7,783 nt of DNA, from contig JAEEGY010000262.1 in the NCBI GenBank assembly GCA_016280565.1, positions 1 to 7,783 on the forward strand, written 5' to 3'. Position numbers and translations under genes: made by a program. The notes beneath the pieces are model-generated. The model was given only the letters and a program-made list of their open reading frames with translations. It had not been told where the DNA came from and ran no database searches. The DNA is from Fretibacterium sp. (lineage in GTDB: Bacteria; Synergistota; Synergistia; Synergistales; Aminobacteriaceae). Each line of letters begins with the position of its first letter. The first letter of the stretch is position 1. Positions 1 through 7,074 of the stretch are shown here, piece by piece.

Positions 1-2078
1 GCCTTCACCGCCGGGCTGGTCTGCACCGTGCCCGACGCGGTCAGGGGCGCGCCGCCCACCTCGGCCCTGAAGCTGTTGAGCTTCAGGTTTTGTGCCGTGC
101 CGGAGACGTCCGCCGTCAGGTTGGTGAGGGTCAGTCCGCTGGCCGTCAGGCTCTTCGCCCTGGCATTCAGCGCGATCTTTTCAAGCTTCGCCAGGTCGCC
201 GCCCAGAGCCGTCGTCACCTCGATGTCCTTAACCGTGAGCATGTTCATGGCCTGAAGGTTCGCCGAGGAGGCCAAAAGGCTGACGGCGGGGTTGGGCAGT
301 TTGCCCTGAAGTTTCACACCGGCGTTGACGTTCCCCTTGAGGGCGTAGCTGTCGATGTCCGGGACGTAGGCCTTCAGTGCAGCGGGGGAGACCGTCACTG
401 TCGCGTTGATGTTGACGTCCGGCGTGGACGAGGTGACAGGGCCCACCGTTCCGGAGACGTTGATGGGCATGCCGTTCAGCGTCCCGCTGCTCTTCTGGAG
501 GGTGAGGACGTTGTTTGCAAAGGAGAAAGCCAGGGAGGGCTTGTCCAGCTTCTGGCCCCAGCCGGAGAACGCGGGGCTGCTGAGCGTGCCGGAGACAGCG
601 GGGTTCGTCAGGCTGCCCTTGACGGCGAGGGAGGTGGTGACCTTTCCCGCCAGTCCGTACTGCGATGAGTCCGGGATCAGGCCCGCCACGCGCTCGATGT
701 CCAGGTCCTTGAGGTTGGCTGTCAGGTCCAGCTTCGGCGACGTGAGGAGGGAGGAGGCGCTCCCCTGAAGGAAGCCCTGCGCCCCCTCGAAGTTGAATTT
801 GCTGTTGACGGCTACCGTGTCCCCCTTGCTGAGCTTGAGCTGCGCCGCGATGTTGGTGACGGCTCTGCCCTGATAGCTGATCTTGGGGGCAGAGAAGGCC
901 ACTGTCCCGTTCAGGGCGTTGGTTGGGCCCTGGATATTGGCGTTGAAGGACGCGATACGTCCGCCCAGCCCCTTGAGTTCCGAAAGGTGGAGGGCCTTGT
1001 CCAGCCCGTCCAGCGATGCGTCCCTCGCGTCCAGTTTCACCATGACGGAGGGGGCCTGCCCCGGCCGCGTGGCGATGGCGATCTCCCCGTTGATGGGGAT
1101 ATTCAGGATGGAGGCCTGGATGTCGCTGATAGTGACGCGCCCTCCGGAGTAGCTCACGCCGGCCGCCACCCGCTCGACGGGGTAGCCGCTGATCTTCGTC
1201 CCCTGATAGTTTGCCGTGCCCTTGAGCTTGAGCGTCTCGCTGGTCCCCGTGACCTCAAGGTCCAGGCCTGCCGTCCCGTCGTAGTCCTCCGCCTTGAGGA
1301 AAGCGGGCCACAGCGCGGTGAGCTCCTTCAGGTCGAGCCCCTGCACGGAGCCCTGAAGGTTCAGCGCGTTGGTCTTGTCTGTGGGGGAGACGGGCTGAAC
1401 GCCGCCGGTGGCCAGTATCTTTCCCTTTCCAAAATTTACGTCAGAGCGGTTGATGAGGACGCCGTTGGCAATGTCCAGGTCCGCGCCGCCCTTGACGGGC
1501 ACGCCGTTGACCCGGCCGTCAACATCAACGGCCAGAGCCGTGCCCTGGATGTTGGCCCCCACCTCTGAGACCTCCACCGTGCCCCATTGGGAGGTGAAGC
1601 GGCTGTCCACCAGGCTGATGCGGTCGATGGGGATCTCCCCGCTTCCGCCCCCGCCTTCGCTCTCCGGCAGTTTGATCTTCTGCACGTCCGCAATGAACTG
1701 GTCCAGGTCCATCTCCACGCCGCCCACGGCGATCTCTGCCAGGCGAATCGCCCCGCGGAACAGCGCGGCAAAGTTGACCCGCGCGGCCAGAGATTTTGCC
1801 GAGAGGATCTTCCCGCTCCCCGTCGCGGCAAGGGAAAAGTCATGCAGTGTGTAGCCCTTGACGGGGTTCCCCGTGACCCCGGAGGCCGCCAGTTCCAGGT
1901 TCAGCTGCTCCTTCAGCGCCTTTTGCGCGATCCTCAGGATGAGGTCGCCGCCGATATCAATGAACGAAAGGATGCCCCCCGCAACGGCCAGCAGGAGGAC
2001 GAGCCCCAGCAGACATTTCAGCAGGGCGTTCCCCCTCCTTCCCGCGATATCGTGTTTCCTGTGCTCTATGTGTGCCAT
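1..2078 (-). CDS. AsmA/TamB-like envelope protein, N-terminal 692 residues (3' end beyond window)
   Basis: The reading frame is open from an ATG at 2078 to the left edge without a stop, so only the N-terminal part is present. Residues 1-18 are basic, and residues about 19-40 form one hydrophobic helix without a lipobox. That predicts an inner-membrane signal anchor with the rest in the periplasm. The remainder is low in Cys and rich in alternating beta-type sequence, with recurring phrases such as GxPIxxxGxV (NGMPINVSGTV near 535-545; GGAPLTASGTV near 675-685) and NPAVSG (492-497). These are typical of AsmA, TamB, YhdP and DUF748-like proteins, which are believed to form long hydrophobic grooves that move or shield lipids between inner and outer membrane. 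Residues 141-147 are a Gly/Ser linker. Four repeats of about 105 residues begin near 247, 352, 458 and 563. The start is supported by an AGAGGAG site at 2088-2094. The assignment to this superfamily is fairly secure; which member it is, and its total length, cannot be told. Confidence 0.8.
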   Translation of the reverse strand, partial: MAHIEHRKHDIAGRRGNALLKCLLGLVLLLAVAGGILSFIDIGGDLILRIAQKALKEQLNLELAASGVTGNPVKGYTLHDFSLAATGSGKILSAKSLAARVNFAALFRGAIRLAEIAVGGVEMDLDQFIADVQKIKLPESEGGGGSGEIPIDRISLVDSRFTSQWGTVEVSEVGANIQGTALAVDVDGRVNGVPVKGGADLDIANGVLINRSDVNFGKGKILATGGVQPVSPTDKTNALNLQGSVQGLDLKELTALWPAFLKAEDYDGTAGLDLEVTGTSETLKLKGTANYQGTKISGYPVERVAAGVSYSGGRVTISDIQASILNIPINGEIAIATRPGQAPSVMVKLDARDASLDGLDKALHLSELKGLGGRIASFNANIQGPTNALNGTVAFSAPKISYQGRAVTNIAAQLKLSKGDTVAVNSKFNFEGAQGFLQGSASSLLTSPKLDLTANLKDLDIERVAGLIPDSSQYGLAGKVTTSLAVKGSLTNPAVSGTLSSPAFSGWGQKLDKPSLAFSFANNVLTLQKSSGTLNGMPINVSGTVGPVTSSTPDVNINATVTVSPAALKAYVPDIDSYALKGNVNAGVKLQGKLPNPAVSLLASSANLQAMNMLTVKDIEVTTALGGDLAKLEKIALNARAKSLTASGLTLTNLTADVSGTAQNLKLNSFRAEVGGAPLTASGTVQTSPAVK

Positions 2079-2086
2079 ACCGGCTC

Positions 2087-2095
2087 ACTCCTCTT
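2087..2095 (-). promoter_or_regulatory. Ribosome binding site of the AsmA-like gene
   Basis: The minus strand reads AAGAGGAGT here, eight bases before the ATG at 2078. It fixes the start of this edge-truncated gene, since no other in-frame start has a comparable site. Confidence 0.7.
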
Positions 2096-2147
2096 TCAAA
2101 ATTCAAATCCCGTGGTATATTTTACCTTAATAGCTTGTTCGTTGAAC
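2093..2147. promoter_or_regulatory. Divergent promoter region between AsmA-like gene and nuclease gene (weak match)
   Basis: The 92-base spacer between the two divergent starts is AT-rich. On the plus strand, TTCAAA (2095-2100) is followed 17 bases later by TATTTT (2118-2123), or 15 bases later by TATATT (2116-2121). On the minus strand, TTCAAC (2146-2141) is followed after 16 bases by TAAAAT (2124-2119). Both -10 candidates fall on the same few bases, so the two promoters would face each other and compete. Predicted leaders would be about 30-45 nt, enough for the ribosome sites seen. The -35 matches are only three or four of six, so this is a plausible placement, not a firm call. Confidence 0.35.
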
Positions 2148-2148
2148 A
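2136..2148. promoter_or_regulatory. Short perfect dyad, possible operator
   Basis: TGTTC-GTT-GAACA is a perfect 5-base inverted repeat around a 3-base centre. It lies just upstream of the nuclease ribosome site and over the putative minus-strand -35. Its position would suit a repressor acting on one or both divergent genes. It is not a LexA box, which has the half-sites in the opposite order (GAAC...GTTC). A dyad this short can arise by chance in AT-rich DNA. Confidence 0.25.
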
Positions 2149-2156
2149 TTGAATTT

Positions 2157-2163
2157 GGAGGTG
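2157..2163 (+). promoter_or_regulatory. Ribosome binding site of the nuclease gene
   Basis: GGAGGTG lies seven bases before the ATG at 2171. This strong site selects that ATG over the internal Met at residue 17. Confidence 0.8.
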
Positions 2164-2170
2164 CGGCCGT

Positions 2171-2848
2171 ATGGCAAAAAAACGTCAGACGCAGCGGGGG
2201 CTTTCACAGCTGACCCACATGAACCCGAAGCAGCTTCTTGTCATTCTTTTGGTCCTGTTGATCGGGTGGGGCGTGGCAAAACTGTCCGGGCACGATGTTT
2301 CCCTGGAGGAGCTTTTCCAGTCGCTCCTTGGAGAGACCCCGGTGGAGCAGCCTGGCACGCCCAGGGCCCCCAAGAGTGGAAACAAGACCGGTCAGACGGC
2401 GGCCCAGGTGGGGGACAAGTTAGAGGGCACCGTCAAACGCGTTGTGGACGGCGACACCCTTTTGGTAGAGGTGGACGGCCAGTCCCGGCGGGTGAGACTG
2501 CTGGGCGTGGACACGCCGGAGACCGTTCACCCCAACAAGGAGGTCCAGTTCTACGGCCCGGAGGCCAGCGCCTTCACCAAGAAGGAGCTTACGGGCAAAC
2601 ACGTCTGGCTGGAGTATGACGTCGCGCCGCTGGACCGCTACCAACGACACCTGGCTTACATTTGGCTGGAAGCTCCCTCCAATGGGGAGGCTGCTATCCG
2701 GCGCGGGATGTTCAACGCCCGCCTGTTGCTGGGCGGCTACGCAAAGGTGCTGACCATTCAGCCCAACTCCCGCTACGCGGACCTGTTCGTCCGCTTTCAG
2801 GAGGAGGCGCGCAAAGCCAAGCGCGGGCTTTGGGGGAAGGGGAAATAA
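2171..2848 (+). CDS. Membrane-anchored staphylococcal nuclease-like (thermonuclease family) protein
   Basis: A 225-residue protein of the SNase family, Ca2+-dependent phosphodiesterases that cut DNA and RNA. Residues 1-18 are polar and basic, and residues about 20-36 form one hydrophobic helix with no lipobox, suggesting an inner-membrane anchor with the catalytic domain outside the cytoplasm. Residues 55-80 are a Pro/Gly/Lys-rich tether, and the nuclease domain covers about 82-222. The catalytic set is intact: D95 in VDGDT, then R109, D114, T115 and E117 in RVRLLGVDTPE, with exactly the spacing of D21, R35, D40, T41 and E43 in S. aureus nuclease. R159 in the DRYQRHLAYIW segment corresponds to R87. 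The domain ends in the usual RGLWG (219-223). It is transcribed divergently from the AsmA-like gene and appears monocistronic. A likely role is salvage or degradation of extracytoplasmic nucleic acid; the role is inferred, the fold and active site are clear. Confidence 0.93.
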   Translation: MAKKRQTQRGLSQLTHMNPKQLLVILLVLLIGWGVAKLSGHDVSLEELFQSLLGETPVEQPGTPRAPKSGNKTGQTAAQVGDKLEGTVKRVVDGDTLLVEVDGQSRRVRLLGVDTPETVHPNKEVQFYGPEASAFTKKELTGKHVWLEYDVAPLDRYQRHLAYIWLEAPSNGEAAIRRGMFNARLLLGGYAKVLTIQPNSRYADLFVRFQEEARKAKRGLWGKGK

Positions 2849-3030
2849 TGGTAAAGCTCTTGTCGGGGGTGGCAGCACAACTATTGAAAGGGCAGTTCTT
2901 TATAATGTGGTGAAGGGAGATTTTCCTTGGATTTACAATCCAGGTGTAACAGTTCGTGTGGGGTAATATTCCCAGGCAAAGGATGTATGAGGACGTTCCT
3001 CATGATAAAAGGGCGATAAAAAGTTTGGCG

Positions 3031-3060
3031 AAAAGTAGGACACGAAATACCGAGTCTCCT
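3031..3060 (-). terminator. Weak candidate terminator for the ABC operon
   Basis: On the minus strand an AGGA/TCCT stem, continued after a G-G mismatch by AC/GT, is followed by AC and TTTT (3034-3031). It lies about 75 bases beyond the end of ATPase B. The stem is short and interrupted, so it would be inefficient. It is listed because no better minus-strand terminator is visible after the operon. Confidence 0.2.
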
Positions 3061-3076
3061 GTCTTGCCTTTTTTTC

Positions 3077-3122
3077 AAGAGCGAAGCCGAGGCCAAGGCT
3101 GGTCCCCGGTTTCGCTCTTTTT
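3077..3122 (+). terminator. Rho-independent terminator, plus strand
   Basis: The outer stem AAGAGCGAAGCCG (3077-3089) pairs with CGGTTTCGCTCTT (3107-3119) with one G-U pair. An inner GGCCA/TGGTC stem closes the AGGC loop after a mismatch and a bulge. The stem runs into T5 at 3118-3122. On the minus strand the hairpin is followed by A residues, so it works as a classical terminator only for plus-strand transcripts, namely the nuclease message or an independent RNA from the intergenic stretch. Confidence 0.8.
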
Positions 3123-3133
3123 GCACTTAAAAA

Positions 3134-4249
3134 TCAGATGATGTTTCTCCGTGCCCGCTCGGCCTCCGCGGCAGCGTCCTCCGGCGGGTACCAGCTCGGC
3201 GCCGCGATCTCGATGGCGCACTCCTCACCGGGCGCGAACACCACCCTGTGCGGCGTCTGTATCTTCACCAACTGCTTCCCCACGGAGACCAGGTACTCCG
3301 TCTTGTCCGTCAGGAAGATGCGCTTCTCGACGCGCGTGCGGAACCCCGGTCCATCCTTTATCAGGCGAATGGCGTTGGGCCGCGTGGCGACCACCATTTC
3401 CGGCCCCGCATTCTCCGGGATAGGCAGGCCGATGGGCTGGGTGTTGTCTCCCTTCGGGAACACCTGGCCGTCCCTCACTTCCACGTTGATGAACGTCGAC
3501 TCCCCCAGGAAGTTGTGGACAAACCGGCTGTTCGGGTGGTTGTAGAGGGCCTCCGGCGTGTCGATCTGCACGATCTTCCCCATGTCGCACACCATCATGC
3601 GGTCGGAGATCGCCATGGCCTCCGACTGGTCGTGGGTCACGAAGATGATGGTGAAACCGAACTGCCGCTGGAGTTCCTTGATCTCAAACCGCATGGTCTC
3701 CCGGAGCTTGGGGTCGAGGTTCGACAGCGGCTCGTCCAGGAGCATGACCTTTGGGTTCGTCACGATGGCCCGCGCCAGGGCAATGCGCTGCTGCTGACCG
3801 CCGGAGAGCTCGCCGGGGTACACGTCCTCCAGCCCGTCCAGCGAACAGTGCTTCAGGGCGTCCTTCACCCGCGCGGCGATCTCCTTCTTTGCCACCTTGC
3901 GTATTTTCAGCGGAAAGGCCACGTTGTCAAAGATGTTCATGTGCGGCCACACGGCAAACGCCTGGAACACCATGCCCAGGTCCCTCTCCTCCGGCGGGAT
4001 GTAGAGGTTCTTCGCGCTGCTGGAGACGAGGCGGCCGCAGAGCTCGATCTCGCCCTCGGACAGGTCCTCAAAACCGGCGATCATGCGGAGCGTCGTCGTC
4101 TTGCCACAGCCGGACGGCCCCAGGAAGGAGAAGCATTCGCCTTCCCTTATCTCAAGGTTGAAGTCATCAACGGCTGTGATGGTCCCCATCGTGCGGGTGG
4201 TGAAACGCTTGGTCACATGCCGGAGCGCCACCGCGATATTCTCAGACAT
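3134..4249 (-). CDS. ABC importer ATPase B (FbpC/PotA-like, with TOBE domain)
   Basis: A 371-residue ATPase of the iron/phosphonate/polyamine importer group, acting on the cytoplasmic face of the permease encoded just upstream. All nucleotide-site motifs are present: Walker A GPSGCGKTT (44-52), Q-loop Q96 in VFQAFAVWPHM, signature LSGGQ (148-152), Walker B VMLLDEP (168-174), D-loop SNLD (176-179) and switch His H206 in THD. Residues about 245-360 form the TOBE-type regulatory domain usual for this group. The tail after 357 is Ala/Glu/Arg-rich. The start lies three bases after the permease stop (TAG-CTC-ATG), with AGGAAGGGGG (4267-4258) inside the permease 3' end, implying translational coupling. 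It is the second distinct ATPase of the operon and probably pairs with ATPase A. The ATPase assignment is certain; the transported substrate is not. Confidence 0.95.
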   Translation of the reverse strand: MSENIAVALRHVTKRFTTRTMGTITAVDDFNLEIREGECFSFLGPSGCGKTTTLRMIAGFEDLSEGEIELCGRLVSSSAKNLYIPPEERDLGMVFQAFAVWPHMNIFDNVAFPLKIRKVAKKEIAARVKDALKHCSLDGLEDVYPGELSGGQQQRIALARAIVTNPKVMLLDEPLSNLDPKLRETMRFEIKELQRQFGFTIIFVTHDQSEAMAISDRMMVCDMGKIVQIDTPEALYNHPNSRFVHNFLGESTFINVEVRDGQVFPKGDNTQPIGLPIPENAGPEMVVATRPNAIRLIKDGPGFRTRVEKRIFLTDKTEYLVSVGKQLVKIQTPHRVVFAPGEECAIEIAAPSWYPPEDAAAEAERARRNII

Positions 4250-4252
4250 GAG

Positions 4253-5980
4253 CTATGCCCCCTTCCTGTCCTTCGTGATCTCGGTCACGATGGCGTTGCA
4301 GACGATGATGATGACGATGGCGACCGAGGCCAGAGCCGACGCCTGGGGAATCATGCCCGCGTCGCGGAGCGCGAATATCTGCACGCCCAGCGTCCGGCTG
4401 TAGGGTCCGTAGAGCAGGACGGAGGTGGTCAGCTCCCGCATGGCCGGAAGGAAGATAAGGAAGAAGCCCGAAACCATCGCAGGCTTGATGAGCGGTAGCG
4501 TGATGTCCTTCAGGGACTCCGTGTGCGTTGCGCCGCAGGCCCGGGACGCTTCCTCCAGTGAGGCGTTCACCTGCTGCAGCGACGCCGATGCGCTTTTCAT
4601 GGAGAAGGACAGGTATCGCGCCATGTAGGCCACCAGAATGATCCATATCGTGTTGTAGAGGTTGATGCCCGCCAGGGAGCCCGACCAGGACAGGATGACG
4701 CCGATGGCCAGCACCGTGCCGGGGATGGAGTATGGCAGGATGGAGAGGATCTCCAACAGGCCCTTCCCCCTCGGCCGGATGCGGTTGATGACGTAGGCGA
4801 TCATGACGCCCAGGAACATACAAACGATGCCCGCCGTGACGGACAGGAACAGGGAGTTCTTGATGGAGTCCATCGTCGCCGGCGACTCAAAGACCTTGAC
4901 GTAGTTGCTGAAGGAGAAGTTCGCCCAGGTGAGCGGCAGGCCGTAGGCCTTCACCAGCGCCACGAGGAAGATCATCACCAGCGGCACCACAACAATGACC
5001 AGCAGTGTCAGACTGGCAAGCAGCAGCAGCGGGTACTTTGCGCCGCGCAGCTTGATCAGCGTGGGCCGCATGGACTTGCCCTTGATGATGTCGTAGCTGC
5101 CGGAGCTCAGGACGTACTTCTGCACCACCAGCGCGATGGCCACCACCGCCACCAGCAGGATGGACAGCGCCGTGCCCTGGCGGATTCCCTCAAAACTGCC
5201 GCCGGACTTGTTGATGAGCGCGTAAATCATCGTGGGCAGGGTGTAGATGTTCTTGGAGAAGCCCAGGATGGATGGCACGCCGAAGTGCGCCAGCGACGAG
5301 ATGAGGATGAGCAGCGCTCCGGCGGAGATGGCCGGCTTGACCAGCGGCAGGGTGATCTTCCAGATGACCTGAGACTGCCGGGCCCCGGCGATGCGCGCGG
5401 ACTCCTCCAGCGTGGGGTCCATGCGCTCCAGCGCGCTCACCACCTGCATGAACACAAAGGGGAAGTAGTAGGAGCACTCCACGAAGATGATGCCCCCCAG
5501 GCTGTTGATGTTCACCGGGGGCTGCCGCAGGCCGAAGGTGCTCATGAGCCAGCGGTTGATGTAGCCCGCACGGCCGGAGAACAGCAGGTCCCACGCCATA
5601 GCCCCAAAGAAGGGCGGGAACATGTAGGGAATGGTGAACAGCGCCCGCATGAACCCCTTGGCCGGGATGTCGCTGCGCCCCAGAAGCCAGGCGTAGAACA
5701 GCCCCATGATGGTGCCAAACACCGTCACGGCCAGGGCGATAATGACGGTGTTCCCCATGGCCTTGAGGTTTTCCTTCTCAAAGATGACGGAGGTGAAGAG
5801 GCTGAGGTCAAATTTGCCCTCATAGAAAAACGCGTTGTAGACGATCATGAAGATGGGGATGACGACGATGATGAACAGCAGGATGAAGCTCAGTCCCGTC
5901 ATGAGGCCGTCAACACCGATATGCCGCCCCTCCATCGCGGCCAGGTCGGCTCCCCCTCTGCGTTTTCGCAAGAATGACAT
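4253..5980 (-). CDS. ABC importer permease, two fused MetI-type domains (FbpB-like)
   Basis: A 575-residue inner-membrane protein that joins two binding-protein-dependent permease domains in one chain, as in FbpB-type importers. About twelve hydrophobic helices can be seen, near 28-50, 76-100, 112-134, 162-183, 216-235 and 268-292 in the first half, and near 316-342, 375-397, 408-430, 441-460, 500-522 and 549-567 in the second. Each half has its own EAA loop, which docks an ATPase: LEESARIAGA then ITLPLVKP (191-216), and LEEASRACGA then ITLPLIKP (475-500). The loops are alike in frame but differ at many positions, which would allow each half to prefer a different ATPase. The start is two bases after the ATPase A stop (TAA-TC-ATG), with AAGGAGG (5997-5991) inside the preceding gene. 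No additional domain or truncation is seen. It would import one solute from the periplasm; the substrate is not determinable from this sequence. Confidence 0.94.
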   Translation of the reverse strand: MSFLRKRRGGADLAAMEGRHIGVDGLMTGLSFILLFIIVVIPIFMIVYNAFFYEGKFDLSLFTSVIFEKENLKAMGNTVIIALAVTVFGTIMGLFYAWLLGRSDIPAKGFMRALFTIPYMFPPFFGAMAWDLLFSGRAGYINRWLMSTFGLRQPPVNINSLGGIIFVECSYYFPFVFMQVVSALERMDPTLEESARIAGARQSQVIWKITLPLVKPAISAGALLILISSLAHFGVPSILGFSKNIYTLPTMIYALINKSGGSFEGIRQGTALSILLVAVVAIALVVQKYVLSSGSYDIIKGKSMRPTLIKLRGAKYPLLLLASLTLLVIVVVPLVMIFLVALVKAYGLPLTWANFSFSNYVKVFESPATMDSIKNSLFLSVTAGIVCMFLGVMIAYVINRIRPRGKGLLEILSILPYSIPGTVLAIGVILSWSGSLAGINLYNTIWIILVAYMARYLSFSMKSASASLQQVNASLEEASRACGATHTESLKDITLPLIKPAMVSGFFLIFLPAMRELTTSVLLYGPYSRTLGVQIFALRDAGMIPQASALASVAIVIIIVCNAIVTEITKDRKGA

Positions 5981-5982
5981 GA

Positions 5983-7074
5983 TTATGCCGCCTCCTTAAC
6001 CGGATAAAACTTCGGGCTCAGGAAGGTCAGGCCGACCTCTGCGCCCTCCTGGACGCCGCCCGTGCCCGTAAACGCGCTGCGCTGTACGCGGACCTCCTGC
6101 CCGTTGAGGTCGACAAACAGATTGTACTCGCTGCCCAGGAACACGCTCCTCCGGATGGTCCCGCGAATGGGCGAGGGGCTCCCTTCTGCTATGGCGTCGT
6201 CAAAGACGATGCCGTTGGGCCGCACGCCCATATCCACGCGGCCCACGGCTTCGAACTCCGCCGGGACCGTGCCGGTATAAGGCATATCCTCCCGGTCAAA
6301 GAAGCACCAATTCCCGCTTTTCCGCGTCAGCGTGAAGAAGTTGGAGACGCCGATGAACTCGAACACGAAGCGCTCCGCCGGGCGAAGGATGATGTCCTCG
6401 TCCGTCCCGATCTGGCACAGAGCGCCGCTGGCGTCCATAATGGCCATCTTGTCGCAGAGCTGGAGTGACGCCTCCTGGTCGTGGGTGATGTAGAGGATAG
6501 TGGTGCCGATGTTCTTCTGAATCTGACGAATCTCGGCGAGCATCTCCTCCCGGAGCTTGGCGTCGAGGTTCGTGATGGGCTCGTCCATGACGATGACTTC
6601 GTCGGAGCTGACCAGGGCGCGGGCGATGGCCACACGCTGCTGCTGGCCGCCGGAGAGCTGACTGGGCAGATAGGGCGCGTAGTCCCCCATACGGACCTGC
6701 TCCAGGGCGTACTTTGCTTTTTTCTCCATCTCGTCCTTGGGAAGGCGCTGCTTCTTCAGGGGATAGCAGACGTTCTCCATCACCGTCATGTGCGGCCACA
6801 CAGCGTAGTCCTGGAACACGACGCCGATTCCGCGCCGCTCCGGGGGAATGTTGATTCGCCGTTCTTTGGAGAAGAGGCACCTGTCGCCCAGCCAGATCTC
6901 ACCGGACGAGGGCCGGTTCAGCCCCAAAAGACAGCGCATGAGTGTCGTCTTGCCGCAGCCGGACGGCCCCAGCAGGCACATGATCTGCGCATCCTCCACC
7001 GAAAGCGAGAAGTCCCTGAGAATCTGCTTCTCGCCGTAGGCGAAGGAGACGTTCTGAAACTTGATTCCCGCCAT
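5983..7074 (-). CDS. ABC importer ATPase A (FbpC/PotA-like, with TOBE domain)
   Basis: A 363-residue ATPase, a divergent paralogue of ATPase B at the other end of the permease. Motifs are complete: Walker A GPSGCGKTT (36-44), Q-loop Q88 in VFQDYAVWPHM, signature LSGGQ (140-144), Walker B VIVMDEP (160-166), D-loop TNLD (168-171) and switch His H198 in THD. Both ATPases share the unusual AVWPHM after the Q-loop, where PotA-type proteins commonly have ALFPHM, supporting common ancestry. Residues about 245-358 form a TOBE-type domain ending FLSPKFYP, comparable to the APSWYP near the end of ATPase B. The start at 7074 has GGAGGT (7086-7081) six bases upstream. It lies 106 bases downstream of the binding-protein gene, behind a hairpin, and is the first gene of the tightly coupled trio. 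The ATPase role is certain; pairing with ATPase B is inferred. Confidence 0.95.
   Translation of the reverse strand: MAGIKFQNVSFAYGEKQILRDFSLSVEDAQIMCLLGPSGCGKTTLMRCLLGLNRPSSGEIWLGDRCLFSKERRINIPPERRGIGVVFQDYAVWPHMTVMENVCYPLKKQRLPKDEMEKKAKYALEQVRMGDYAPYLPSQLSGGQQQRVAIARALVSSDEVIVMDEPITNLDAKLREEMLAEIRQIQKNIGTTILYITHDQEASLQLCDKMAIMDASGALCQIGTDEDIILRPAERFVFEFIGVSNFFTLTRKSGNWCFFDREDMPYTGTVPAEFEAVGRVDMGVRPNGIVFDDAIAEGSPSPIRGTIRRSVFLGSEYNLFVDLNGQEVRVQRSAFTGTGGVQEGAEVGLTFLSPKFYPVKEAA
5991..5997 (-). promoter_or_regulatory. Ribosome binding site of the permease, inside ATPase A
   Basis: A perfect AAGGAGG sits within the last codons of ATPase A, ten bases before the permease ATG at 5980. It fixes the start and shows that the two genes must be translated from one message. 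Confidence 0.8.

Larger units (their letters stand above)
2849..3133. other. AT-rich intergenic stretch with clustered hairpins
   Basis: No convincing gene lies between the convergent nuclease and ATPase B genes. A hand count gives 76 G+C in the 180 bases 2881-3060 (about 42%), clearly below the flanking genes. It contains a perfect TATAAT on the plus strand at 2901-2906 (no matching -35 at the proper distance). It also has a hairpin at 2926-2944 (eight pairs including one G-U, loop TAC), a perfect hairpin at 2987-3003 (ATGAGGA-CGT-TCCTCAT), an AGGA/TCCT stem at 3037-3060, a T7 run at 3069-3075 and the terminator at 3077-3122. It could be the nuclease 3' UTR, the decayed end of a lost gene, or a small RNA. 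The sequence does not match the hallmark motifs of tmRNA or SRP RNA that I know. Confidence 0.5.

Noticed and set aside
2136..2148. LexA/SOS box upstream of the nuclease
   Set aside because: The half-sites GTTC and GAAC are in the reverse order and spacing compared with the known Gram-positive SOS box, and the E. coli type CTGT-N8-ACAG is absent.
90..2213. Several plus-strand open frames of 120-210 codons in the left third
   Set aside because: They are antisense to the continuous AsmA-like frame and read as Arg/Gly/Val-rich shadows without recognisable domains. The last one also runs across the promoter spacer into the nuclease.
2171..2290. Lipoprotein signal in the nuclease N-terminus
   Set aside because: There is no Cys after the hydrophobic helix, so no lipobox.
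2884..2906. TTGAAA followed by TATAAT as a complete promoter
   Set aside because: The spacer is only 11 bases, far from the 16-18 needed, so only the -10 element can be noted.
2848..2913. A 21-codon frame starting in a TAATG overlap with the nuclease stop
   Set aside because: The stop/start overlap looks like translational coupling, but the peptide is very short, ends in the TATAAT region and has no recognisable feature.
2881..3126. An 81-codon minus-strand frame across the intergenic stretch
   Set aside because: No ribosome site, it runs through the terminator hairpin, and the composition gives no sign of a protein.
3248..4498. Long plus-strand open frame of 416 codons opposite ATPase B and the permease end
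   Set aside because: It lies antisense to a gene with intact ATPase motifs, has a low-complexity Arg/His/Leu/Val-rich composition typical of the complement of GC-rich coding sequence, and has no ribosome site.
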